A stretch of 20,948 nucleotides of DNA, taken from positions 1 through 20,948 of the forward strand of contig JAFUQY010000045.1 of assembly GCA_017472105.1 (NCBI GenBank), written 5' to 3'. Below are positions 9,801-13,377 of this stretch, piece after piece. The translations under genes and the position numbers were made by a program. The stretch comes from Clostridia bacterium (lineage in GTDB: Bacteria; Bacillota_A; Clostridia; Oscillospirales; CAG-272). A model generated the notes under the pieces. It ran no database searches and had not been told where the DNA came from. It saw nothing but the letters and a program-made list of their open reading frames with translations. Position 1 is the stretch's first letter. Every line of letters starts with the position of its first letter.

Positions 9801-11362
9801 GAACCGGTCAGACCGTGAAGCGTGAAAACCTGGTTCACAGAGAATGCGTAATCCTCGAGAATCGGGCTGCCTTCGATGTGGATATCGGTCAGGCTTTCAC
9901 AGCGGAAAACTGCCTCGGAGCGGATCGTGCTGACGGAGGACGGGAAGGTCAGGGTCGTCAGCGCGGGAACCTCGTAGAATGCGCCGGAAGAGATCGTTTC
10001 CACCGTGTTTGCCACCGTGTACGCCGCCGCAGTTTTCGCCGCGGGATAGAGCATCAGATTGCTCTTGTGGTAGTCATACAGGACACCGTCGGCGGAGGAA
10101 TAGCTCTCGTTTGCGGCATCCACGTTGACTGCGGTCAGGGCGGGGCAGGCATTGATGGCAGAATCCCCGATCAGGCTGACGCTTGCCGGAACGTTGAGTT
10201 CGGTCAGTGTCTGCACGCCCTGAAGCGCGTAGTTTTCCACAGTCTCAACGGTCGAGGGAATGGTGTAGCTCGTTCCTGCCTTCATCGCGGGATAGTGCAG
10301 GAGGGTATCCATTGCCTTCGAGCAGAGAACGCCGTCGACGGAGGCATAGACCTGGTTGTCCGCATGAACGGTGACGGCGGTCAGATTCGTGCATCCGATG
10401 AACGGATGATACCCGAGCTCGACGACTGCGGCAGGAACAGTGATGGTGGTCAGATAACCGTTTTCGGTGAATGCACTGCTGCGGAGCTGGGTGACGGTAT
10501 CCGGAATTGCGAATGCGGCGGCCGTCTTCTGGCAAGGATAGAACATGAGAAGGGTCATATTCCTGTCATACAGGACACCGTCCGCGGAACAGAATGCCTT
10601 GCTGCCGGATGCAACGGTGACGGATGCGAGATTACCGTAGGTCGGCAGGGCATATTCGGGAATGCTGAGCACACTCGCGGGAATGGTCAGCGAAGTCAGC
10701 TGGGAAGCATCCGCGAGAGCGCCTTCGCCGATTTCGGTGACAGTGGACGGAATCACATAGGTCTCAGCGTCCAGACTGCCCGGATAGTACACAAGCATGT
10801 ACATTTCCTTGTCGAACAGAACATTGTCCTGTGCAGTGTACGCGAGGTTGCCTTCCTCCACCGTGATGGTGCTCAGATTGTAGAGGCGTTCGAGCACACG
10901 TACGGGAAGGTAGGTGATATCCTTGCCGATGACAAGATTGTAAATCCTGGAACGGAAGGAGGTGTACCACGGATACTGGGAATAATTGTTGTATTCGGGA
11001 AGAGCACCTTCACCGGAGATGGTGAGCGTGTTGTTCTCGTAGGACCATGTCAGCCCGTCGCCGAAGGTACCGGAGCCGGTATCGCTGTCGGACATGAGCA
11101 TGGCAGTGTCTGCGCCGCGTTCACGGAGTTCTGCATTCTCCGCGTACAGGGCGCGCTTTGCAATGACTTCCTCCTCGGTGAGAACATCGCGGACGGGAGC
11201 TTCCGGTGGCTCTTCCGTTTCTGCGGTTTCATCGGGAAGGTCTGCGGGAAGTTCTGCCGGAGCAGCTTCGCTGAGCAGTTCCGCACCGTCTTCCGCGTGG
11301 GAAGAAACGGGCAGGGAAACGAGCATCGAAGCGGCCAGCAGCAAACTGAGCAAGCGTTTCAT
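1..11362 (-). CDS. Giant secreted BspA-like leucine-rich-repeat surface protein (3' end outside window)
   Basis: The frame is open from the ATG at 11362 to the left edge, giving at least 3787 codons with no stop. The start has an AGAGG-type ribosome binding site just upstream. Residues 1-23 are a signal peptide (MKRLLSLLLAASMLV, cleavage after SHA), followed by an acidic, Pro/Glu-rich linker. Residues about 100-2740 hold ten BspA-type (LRR_5) modules. A carboxypeptidase-regulatory-like domain follows (about 2757-2825), then a possible CARDB-like stretch, eight CxxC repeats (about 3176-3481), a Big2-like domain and MBG-like repeats. There is no catalytic motif. Proteins of this build are known as adhesins or host/polysaccharide-binding surface proteins; that role is inference here. 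The cell-wall anchor (LPxTG, SLH or similar) would lie beyond the edge. The + strand shows long spurious ORFs antisense to this gene. Confidence 0.93.
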   Translation of the reverse strand, partial: MKRLLSLLLAASMLVSLPVSSHAEDGAELLSEAAPAELPADLPDETAETEEPPEAPVRDVLTEEEVIAKRALYAENAELRERGADTAMLMSDSDTGSGTFGDGLTWSYENNTLTISGEGALPEYNNYSQYPWYTSFRSRIYNLVIGKDITYLPVRVLERLYNLSTITVEEGNLAYTAQDNVLFDKEMYMLVYYPGSLDAETYVIPSTVTEIGEGALADASQLTSLTIPASVLSIPEYALPTYGNLASVTVASGSKAFCSADGVLYDRNMTLLMFYPCQKTAAAFAIPDTVTQLRSSAFTENGYLTTITVPAAVVELGYHPFIGCTNLTAVTVHADNQVYASVDGVLCSKAMDTLLHYPAMKAGTSYTIPSTVETVENYALQGVQTLTELNVPASVSLIGDSAINACPALTAVNVDAANESYSSADGVLYDYHKSNLMLYPAAKTAAAYTVANTVETISSGAFYEVPALTTLTFPSSVSTIRSEAVFRCESLTDIHIEGSPILEDYAFSVNQVFTLHGLTGSRVDLYAQKYDITFVSTGIYTAAVIAQGNLTDTVSWTLDSLGTLTLTGSGVIEDPDGVLGEYEDAIRIVNIGDGITEISDRMFWYCRNLESVTVPASLTAMAENAVYPADSLVIHAPNGSIAELYASIQDIAFVCTDGENTEVVYASGTHGDNITWTLYDSAKLVLSGTGAMAEFDSYDSAPWYDLMRYVKNLVIEDGITTLAEYFASDMYHLATVTIPASVTVIPEDAIYLYNNTVVFYGDDGSEAEIFVKAHGYSFFVTEGEDTLNIYAQDTYDNITWVLYDNAELALTGDGDIGALTSYNRTYPWYENGLLRYRIRTATLGEGITGIGNYCFDNLRLLTNVSLPSTLTAIGTYGFYRCESLVTVTLPAAVTSIGERAFSYCYDLIGIYLEAGNTAFTSDSGILFNADMTELIVYPAGRPNTAYVIPEGITTIGSGVFSSSGIRTLTIPASASVIDSYTDFSGMERLIVSEDNTLFSSDDYGVLYNKDKTVLYIYPGSAEYTEFTVPSTVTCIDEGAFRSAHNLKTIVVPASAEEFGYNAFSAYQGYTVHCYDGTAAEVYVKSNSIPYFIIDGDTVNTLDSGTTGNLTWTLTDDGRLSITGTGTMPGYSSSGSPWYEYRTAIQTVELGEGVTSIGACAFYQCSNLTGVTLPSTLTSIGNQAFRYCNSLEAFEIPASVTSIGTNVFQNCYNMTLTLNSANTAFVMDGCTLLSADRTVLYFYFGAEGEVTEYTIPASVTEIKPYAFHTCEDAFEKLNIPESVTSVGEYAFTALYNLTDIYIYAREAAFASNALNNYSGLTIHVYDGTPAEFYAKSLSNVTVDVMDGDKPNNIAEGDCGESVTWALNDAGVLTISGTGAMTDYTSDTNVPWISYSRSTIRSIVIEDGVTSVGDYAFYDARVAASVTIADSVTSIGDYAFCYAYELAEVTLPANLTTLGEFAFAYCDALTELTLPDSLTTIGYSAFDGCRKLTSIEIPANVTSIGINAFRMCNSLTTMTVADGNTAFCAENNVLYSADKTVLYIYLCTKTDSAYSIPETVVTIKSHAVYDNDSLTSLVIPASVKTIEETAIISNWSLTDVTIYSTDAVFGENSVSGSANGFTITAHDGSTAEFYAKEYGYTFNPIGGVDNPNAIVSGGCGESVTWTLWDDGRLVISGTGDMTDYTDTSETPWYSSYRNKIKSIVVEDGVTRIGNYALANLDYCTSVSLADSITTIGYRGLYDNDGLTEIVLPDGLVSLEDYALYYGTSLKSITIGSKLESFAQYSFGNLSSLETITVDASNPNLYSENGILYGGTVLYLVPRKHSMTEYTIPDGITTIAERAVYQCSNLVSLTIPSSVTKINSYAVRSCYNLSSVIIHAEETEIMNYAIYDNASGFVITAHDGSDAEFYAKDHGITFQVFEGEEDLPNDVATGKLGTEITWALSDTGVLTISGTGTIPDYSGYSSNPWYYDYRLDVKSVVIGEGITAIGQYTFGYLSAISSITLPSTLETISDYAFYECGALTSIDIPASVTSIGTYVFYECDSLTAININEGNTAYASVDGVLYDKDIAKLIAYPKAKKDTAYTAPETVTTVGKYAFYYTKYLQSITLPDALETVENNAVYYGDMLTDIIVHSTDAVYSGSLSINCSTSKITVTAHNASTTEYYAKEKGYTFKVFDGETDTADVMYEGFCNTDETVKWELYDDGLLRISGTGAMDDYSSSSSVPWYSYRSSKVKSIEVADGVTHIGKYAFADCYSSESVSIADSVTSIGDYAFRENNKLASLTLSANLTTIGNYSFTSCYKLTSITIPASVTFIGTNAFNGISMLTEIIVEDGNTAYCSEYGVLFNADKTTLILYPRAKTDTEYVVPSTVTTLSGSAFSDVSKLTSLTLPASLKTVGVQAIRYGDYLKNITIYSMDAEFVTNSFYLSSPSTVTITVHDGSTAEIYAKELGCIVQYFDGETDTANTVAEGTCGDNLTWILDDNGLLVISGEGAMTNFTSASGAPWYEYKSKVQSIAVEEGITSIGDYAFYYYETNLTSVTLADSITAIGNYAFYYCDEVTEFNIPANLVSIGTGAFNRMYVFTELDLPDTLTTIGSSAFSNCNNITYVRIPASAATIADNAFRYCTALESIVVDADNTAYSSEDGVFYDKGKTILYTYPADSALTSYEIPDTVTEIKSYAFYYTSLLESVTIPESVTTLGQYNFTYCDSLTSATVYAREATPGYYSFRYNASGFTVNGYTGSAIETYCSDCSITFSALAEDEDEENLTATFTVVDSTSDDTAPLNGAMVYVFNEDGSVDRKRTTGTSGVITMELEDGFYTVQVYKNGYELRTLTVEITGENRAFTIGLSTESILQVSTTVTEITREEAIQAGVDVSADENRQIYECTAVLQFMPTGYTYYCAGNEVISGEPVHYNGITVQPVAKDVFLIVYSEVAWLKEMFKVELVASNTSTFETIEDCEAVIDLPDGVSLAVMTDEVGQQSTNADLGSIAPKSSSNHIWYLVGDEKGEYYINGIVNGTRVGGGISEDIAVGFTTKTPITVLAGDAMHLTITAEKYATAGETYRMLYRLDNVSSKTLYDVSLNVLGGKFVEEYNLTESDFEYIPEVEGGPELSGTFAHGYTISDTEFTPGEYLSGMFEITFGTGIELDAIEYMLKSFFTVTGKGSTTEIPTTIELVDSLDPCVFEITETKEPTCTEDGERTLTCSHCTIVKTETIPALGHDFEPIRTVDKAATCTEEGSASFHCTRCDATTGSITLSPLGHDYVWTYDTEPDCENGGHGTGVCSRCDDTITEDVPALGHNWSEWEITQEPTCTEKGSREKNCDRCDGSVIETIDALGHDWPEWTYDPAPTCEEAGHRTRTCARCTLTETDDLPALGHNWTEWVESPAAACEVEGKKIRTCLRCGTTEEEILPALEHQWSDPVVIEPTCTEDGTSTTTCSLCGKEEVTVTPMLGHDWDDGVCTKYPTLTEEGIMLFTCQRCGETREDIIPFAEEPDAGFYEGLFPNNVKKLTYVYGAVYSFYYTPYYRPYDDGDIDDEPGYIFSSSDEEVATVEKDGEVIIRGVGETQISVHYEKYVSYDSKTGEYTSYVEKIDSYTLIVTPASLTVTVADAELFYGDDPAELAFSCTYDGFVSFPAHDYYEDESVLDGTMTYACDYAQYDNAGEYAITGSGLTARNYTITFEPGTLTVNKAKDYTIALGNLTQTRGQSSDVVTDIAPQDSTAVITVEYKVDDAWTTAMPTDAGDYAVRASLTSSSNIEVTDGRYFTDTLTIEPTELTILMDDMSVCYGE
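918..1838 (-). repeat. Eight tandem Cys-x2-Cys (zinc-ribbon-like) repeats in the giant protein
   Basis: Eight units of about 38-39 residues (about 115 bp) follow the plan PTCTEDG--T-TC--CG-----IPALGH-W. Examples are PTCTEKGSREKNCDRCDGSV and TCARCTLTETDDLPALGHNW. Each unit has a lone Cys followed about 10 residues later by a CxxC pair, then a His-x-Trp/Tyr linker, so it could bind metal or form disulphides. The last unit (TLTEEG) has lost the usual first Cys, and another Cys lies five residues earlier. On the + strand the linker is visible as a recurring gtgaccgagcg-like string. Such repeats are common in Firmicutes surface proteins but have no established function that I know of. Confidence 0.85.
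1840..2880 (-). other. Beta-rich stalk region, possibly CARDB-like, in the giant protein
   Basis: Residues about 2828-3174 have no LRR or Cys repeats. The segment contains motifs such as FKVELVASNTSTF, AVIDLPDGVSLAV and MLYRLDNVSSKTLYDVSLNV, which resemble the strand pattern of CARDB/DUF11-type repeat domains (a noun-phrase of N-x-S followed by L-x-V-x-L-P-x-G). I cannot assign a Pfam family with certainty. A short Cys pair occurs in the YYCAGNEV/IYECTAVL area. Confidence 0.45.
2885..3095 (-). other. Carboxypeptidase-regulatory-like (transthyretin-like beta-sandwich) domain in the giant protein
   Basis: Residues about 2757-2825 read as a CarboxypepD_reg-like fold: TATFTVVDSTS, then PLNGAMVYVFNEDG, then TGTSGVITMELEDGFYTV, then VYKNGYELRTLTV. 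The G-x-V pattern, the turn with T-x-x-G and the final Y-V-x-K-GY-x-x strand are characteristic. Such domains act as stalk or folding spacers in secreted bacterial proteins. It marks the switch from the LRR array to the C-terminal stalk. Confidence 0.75.
3130..11060 (-). repeat. Ten BspA-type LRR modules within the giant surface protein
   Basis: Each module opens with a conserved W followed by an ISG-G cap (for example WILDDNGLLVISGEGAM) and a PW[YF] motif. The cap tryptophans sit near residues 106, 554, 677, 800, 1111, 1360, 1660, 1939, 2196 and 2470. LRR_5 units of about 23 residues follow, of the type IP-SVT-IG--AF--C--L. Island motifs of the type AYSSEDGVFYDK recur between LRR blocks. Modules are joined by a linker of the type VHDGSTAEIYAKELG. 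Spacing between caps is mostly 250-310 residues, but two are only about 123 residues and the first is about 450, so the LRR block varies in length. This is a typical bacterial surface LRR array that probably grew by unequal duplication. Confidence 0.9.
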
Positions 11363-11413
11363 AGTAAAACCTCTGCTGATGATGGTATTGAAGTCAAAAT
11401 TACTTCAAATTAT

Positions 11414-11443
11414 ATTATAGCACAAGCAGGGAGATTCTGTCAA
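11414..11443 (-). promoter_or_regulatory. Sigma-A promoter of the giant LRR gene
   Basis: On the minus strand, TTGACA (11438-11443) is followed after 18 bp by TATAAT (11414-11419), with the extended TGC just before the -10. Both hexamers are perfect consensus. Transcription would start near 11407. The first transcribed bases can form a small hairpin (arms TGAAGT/ACTTCA at 11389-11394 and 11402-11407). The leader to the ATG at 11362 is about 45 nt. Confidence 0.85.
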
Positions 11444-11555
11444 TGGAGACAGGCATTGTTAATGCGGGAATATTACGGAAATGTGAAGAAGGGGATGGAA
11501 AACGTATTCGATGTCATTTTTGTCATACACCGTCCGTCAACAAGCCCAACGTTAA

Positions 11556-11878
11556 CCTTTGTCATTCAGAGGGCGAAAATCACTTGCGGCAAAAGCTATA
11601 CATCTCGCCCGAAGAATCTGCGCATGTCCTATTCGGCTCGAAACATGTCTGTGGTGTTCTTCACTATTCAGGTACAGGGTACTCACGAACGATTTTACGG
11701 GTGTTTTGCATAAATATTATGTCTTCAAGCTGTACATTATCACAAAGTGAGTGCCCTTCAGCCGAACAGGTATGACAACCACGGACATATGCCGATCTTT
11801 GCAGGACGTGCACAGATTCTTCGGGCTCGAAGTGCGTTTTTTGTTTACAAGTGATTTTCGCCCTCTGAATGACAAAGG
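11556..11878. repeat. 323-bp imperfect palindrome with perfect 31-bp terminal inverted repeats (MITE-like)
   Basis: The 31 bases 11556-11586 (CCTTTGTCATTCAGAGGGCG at the outer end) are the exact reverse complement of 11848-11878. Inner segments also pair: 11608-11630 with 11803-11825 (21 of 23 bases) and 11645-11655 with 11779-11789 (10 of 11). Weaker pairing continues towards a centre near 11717. Outside the 31-bp ends an ACGT on each side (11549-11552, 11882-11885) keeps the symmetry. There is no transposase. Short ORFs on both strands look like translations of the same repeat and I do not consider them genes. The ends recall the gtcattc...cgaagaatct intergenic repeat that I remember from many bacterial genomes; that link is from memory. 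Confidence 0.8.
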
Positions 11879-11972
11879 GTGACGTATGCTGGGCTGACAA
11901 CAGGAATGGCTTAAGAGTATAGCGGCAAAATCCGATGAGAAACCCGTCATCCGGTGTTTTTTTCACGGGGAC

Positions 11973-12001
11973 TTGCAATGGCGGCGCGGCTGTGTTATAA
12001 T
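11973..12001 (+). promoter_or_regulatory. Sigma-A promoter of the NimA-like gene
   Basis: TTGCAA (11973-11978), a 17-bp spacer and TATAAT (11996-12001) preceded by TGT (extended -10). The start codon at 12033 lies about 25 nt after the expected transcription start. Confidence 0.8.
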
Positions 12002-12032
12002 GGAGAAAAATCCATACACAGGAGCATGACAC

Positions 12033-12530
12033 ATGAACAGAATGACAAGACGCGAACTGGAAATCACCGACAGAGAGGAAATCCGCGCGCTTCTCGACAA
12101 GGCGATGATTCTGCACCTCGGACTCGTGGACGGGGATGAAGCATACGTGGTTCCGATGAACTACGGCTACACGATGGATGAGGACGGACGGCTGGAGCTG
12201 TACCTCCACGGCGCACCGCAGGGACACAAGATCGATCTGATGCGCGCGAATCCGAAGGTATTTTTCGAGATGGAATGCGACGTTGAGCAGTTCGAAGGCG
12301 ACGTGGCATGCCGCTACGGTACCGCGTATCACTCCCTCATGGGACGCGGCAGAGCAGTGATCCTCGAAGATCCGGCGGAAAAAATGGAGACGCTTTCCCG
12401 CTTCATGAAGACCCAGACCGGCAAGGACTTCGAATTCAACGAAAAGCTCGTCAAGGTCGTGTCCGTCATCCGCATCGACGTCACCGAATACACCGCAAAA
12501 CGCCGCCCCATGCCGAAGGGACGCGCCTGA
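12033..12530 (+). CDS. NimA-like / pyridoxamine 5'-phosphate oxidase-family flavin-binding protein
   Basis: 165 residues, the normal size for the Pyridox_ox_2 (NimA-like) split-barrel family. Conserved blocks are ILHLGLVDGDEAYVVPMNYG (residues about 27-46), the ELYLHGAPQGHKID block and HSLMGRGRAVILEDPAEK. The GHK segment and the VPM-Y-Y strand are typical of FMN- or F420-type split barrels; some relatives reduce nitroimidazoles, but most are uncharacterised. The start was chosen because AGGAG (12020-12024) lies 8 nt upstream of ATG 12033; ATG 12042 is a less well spaced alternative. It has its own promoter and terminator, so it is a single-gene unit. The exact substrate cannot be read from sequence. 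Confidence 0.88.
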   Translation: MNRMTRRELEITDREEIRALLDKAMILHLGLVDGDEAYVVPMNYGYTMDEDGRLELYLHGAPQGHKIDLMRANPKVFFEMECDVEQFEGDVACRYGTAYHSLMGRGRAVILEDPAEKMETLSRFMKTQTGKDFEFNEKLVKVVSVIRIDVTEYTAKRRPMPKGRA

Positions 12531-12540
12531 ACAGAGAATT

Positions 12541-12566
12541 CTCCCGTTTGACCGCGGGAGTTTTTT
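12541..12566 (+). terminator. Rho-independent terminator of the NimA-like gene
   Basis: CTCCCG (12541-12546) pairs with CGGGAG (12555-12560), followed by six T. It begins 10 bases after the stop codon. Confidence 0.88.
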
Positions 12567-12580
12567 CATGTCCGGACAAC

Positions 12581-12649
12581 AAAAAAAGCGGCATCCAGCA
12601 CAGGACCCGCAACACTACTATTATACCACATCTCCGAAGGAGCTGTAAA
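12581..12649 (-). promoter_or_regulatory. Orphan minus-strand promoter followed at once by a terminator-like hairpin
   Basis: On the minus strand, TTTACA (12644-12649), an 18-bp spacer and TATAAT (12620-12625) with an upstream TGG form a good sigma-A promoter. Within the spacer, CTCC-TTCG-GGAG is a perfect small hairpin. Only a few bases after the expected start (about 12613) comes a GC hairpin (GCGG 12607-12610 with CCGC 12588-12591) and seven T (12581-12587). No gene lies between, so any RNA would be about 30 nt. It may be the relic of a deleted gene. Confidence 0.5.
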
Positions 12650-12722
12650 TACTTTTGGCACAAATTCTCAAAATTCGTTCGGATAACCAAAACATTGTTG
12701 TAATCTTTAGCTGAATTATCAA

Positions 12723-12751
12723 TTGAAATCCGGAAAAACCTGTGCTATAAT
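12723..12751 (+). promoter_or_regulatory. Sigma-A promoter of the structured RNA
   Basis: TTGAAA (12723-12728), a 17-bp spacer and TATAAT (12746-12751) preceded by TGC (extended -10). The expected start of transcription is about 12758, just upstream of a strong ribosome-binding-site-like string. Confidence 0.85.
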
Positions 12752-12782
12752 ATAGACACAACAGAAAGAGAGGAATACTCCG

Positions 12783-12794
12783 ATGTACAACTAA
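12783..12794 (+). CDS. Three-codon mini-ORF at the 5' end of the structured RNA
   Basis: ATG TAC AAC TAA (M-Y-N-stop) follows GAGAGG (12768-12773) with a 9-nt spacer, a near-ideal ribosome binding site. It overlaps a possible TGTAC/GTACA hairpin (12784-12800). This may be a regulatory start-stop or an accidental ATG inside an RNA. The same upstream 12-mer precedes the second mini-ORF. Confidence 0.3.
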   Translation: MYN

Positions 12795-13106
12795 CGTACA
12801 GGGCTTTCACCGAAGGCGAGTAACTATAATCAATCGTTTTGATCGGATTGCCGGGATAAACAACGCACAGCGTTTTTACATAGATTATAGAACCTGAGAG
12901 TTTGCCGTAAATGTGATATAAGATCCGCTCGGCAATGAGTGAAGACCTTCAAACCCGATAAGCCCGGTGACAGACCATCGCCCGTGCATTCATCAGATCG
13001 ATCCGAACCTCAGGCAGTTCTCCTTAAAGAACGAAGATCAAAGAAGTGTTCCGTGAGAAGACCGGACAAACGCACAGGCAGATAAAAGAAAGAGAGGATT
13101 AAAAAG

Positions 13107-13133
13107 ATGTTAGATATCAAGAATCACGAGTGA
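13107..13133 (+). CDS. Eight-codon leader-peptide-like mini-ORF (MLDIKNHE)
   Basis: GAGAGG (13092-13097) lies 9 nt before ATG 13107; the ORF reads MLDIKNHE and stops with TGA at 13131-13133. The stop codon is inside the 5' arm of the terminator stem (13129-13143), so a ribosome finishing here would cover part of the hairpin, the layout of a translational attenuator. The first five residues match the usual start of seryl-tRNA synthetase (MLDIK) but nothing else of that gene is present; this is probably chance. The peptide lacks a run of one amino acid, which argues against classic amino-acid attenuation. Confidence 0.4.
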   Translation: MLDIKNHE

Positions 13134-13190
13134 CCCTTGGCTGTGTTCTGTGAAGAAAGATCGCAGTCAGGGGTCACTTTAATTTTTTGC
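13129..13190 (+). terminator. Strong intrinsic terminator of the structured RNA
   Basis: Positions 13129-13143 pair with 13164-13178 in a continuous 15-bp stem with two G-U pairs (outer part AGTGACCC/GGGTCACT). A TTCT-GTGA-AGAA hairpin sits in the loop. The stem is followed by TTAATTTTTT. Confidence 0.9.
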
Positions 13191-13198
13191 CTTCCCAC

Positions 13199-13218
13199 GC
13201 CCGGAGAGGGGCTTTTTT
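13199..13218 (+). terminator. Second, back-up terminator
   Basis: GCCC (13199-13202) pairs with GGGC (13209-13212), followed by six T, one G and six more T. It lies 20 bases after the first terminator, so read-through into the transporter gene should be low. Confidence 0.6.
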
Positions 13219-13303
13219 GTTTTTTGGGCGGAGAAAATCGTACAGATTATGACGCATACGGGCGAAAATCCTCCCTGCTTTTTGTCGATTTGTGCCCCGG
13301 AGG

Positions 13304-13332
13304 TTGACTTTTGAGCCCCGGTGTGATATACT
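13304..13332 (+). promoter_or_regulatory. Sigma-A promoter of the transporter gene, with flanking GCCCCGG repeats
   Basis: TTGACT (13304-13309), a 17-bp spacer and TATACT (13327-13332) preceded by TGA (extended -10). Two direct copies of GCCCCGG lie at 13294-13300 and 13315-13321, 21 bp apart, on either side of the -35. They could be an operator. Confidence 0.75.
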
Positions 13333-13377
13333 TAACGGACTGAACAATATTCAATATACATTTTGAGGAGAGTTTTC

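Larger units (their letters stand above)
12758..13190 (+). ncRNA. Structured RNA of about 430 nt, family not recognised
   Basis: A strong promoter and a strong terminator bound this segment, and no long ORF lies inside it. Visible helices are CTATAATC (12824-12831) with GATTATAG (12883-12890), AACGC (12862-12866) with GCGTT (12870-12874), CCTGAG (12893-12898) with CTCAGG (13009-13014), TTGCCG (12902-12907) with CGGCAA (12930-12935) and GTTC (13017-13020) with GAAC (13029-13032). The helices nest without conflict, as expected of a folded RNA. It carries two mini-ORFs, each behind the same 12-nt AGAAAGAGAGGA. I looked for T-box (TGGNACC), TPP, glycine, c-di-GMP, SAM, lysine, RNase P, tmRNA and SRP signatures and did not find a convincing match. 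It could be a free-standing large RNA (ROOL/GOLLD/OLE-type size class), or an attenuator leader for the transporter at 13378, although that gene has its own promoter. Confidence 0.6.

Noticed and set aside
11443..11950. Short ORFs on both strands in the palindromic element (for example 11443-11775 + and 11717-11950 -)
   Set aside because: Both strands give the same SFRGRKSL-type peptide because the DNA is an inverted repeat. There is no ribosome binding site and no known domain.
11664..12569. 301-residue minus-strand ORF over the NimA-like gene
   Set aside because: It is antisense to a clear family gene with its own promoter, ribosome binding site and terminator; its translation shows no recognisable domain.
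12800..13060. Known riboswitch or T-box upstream of the transporter
   Set aside because: ACCGAAGG and CTCAGG recall parts of the glycine riboswitch, and CGCACAGG recalls c-di-GMP-I, but the remaining conserved bases and order are absent. The T-box TGGNACC bulge is also missing.
13107..13133. Remnant of seryl-tRNA synthetase (MLDIK start)
   Set aside because: Only five residues agree and the ORF stops after eight codons within a terminator. No further serS sequence follows in any frame.
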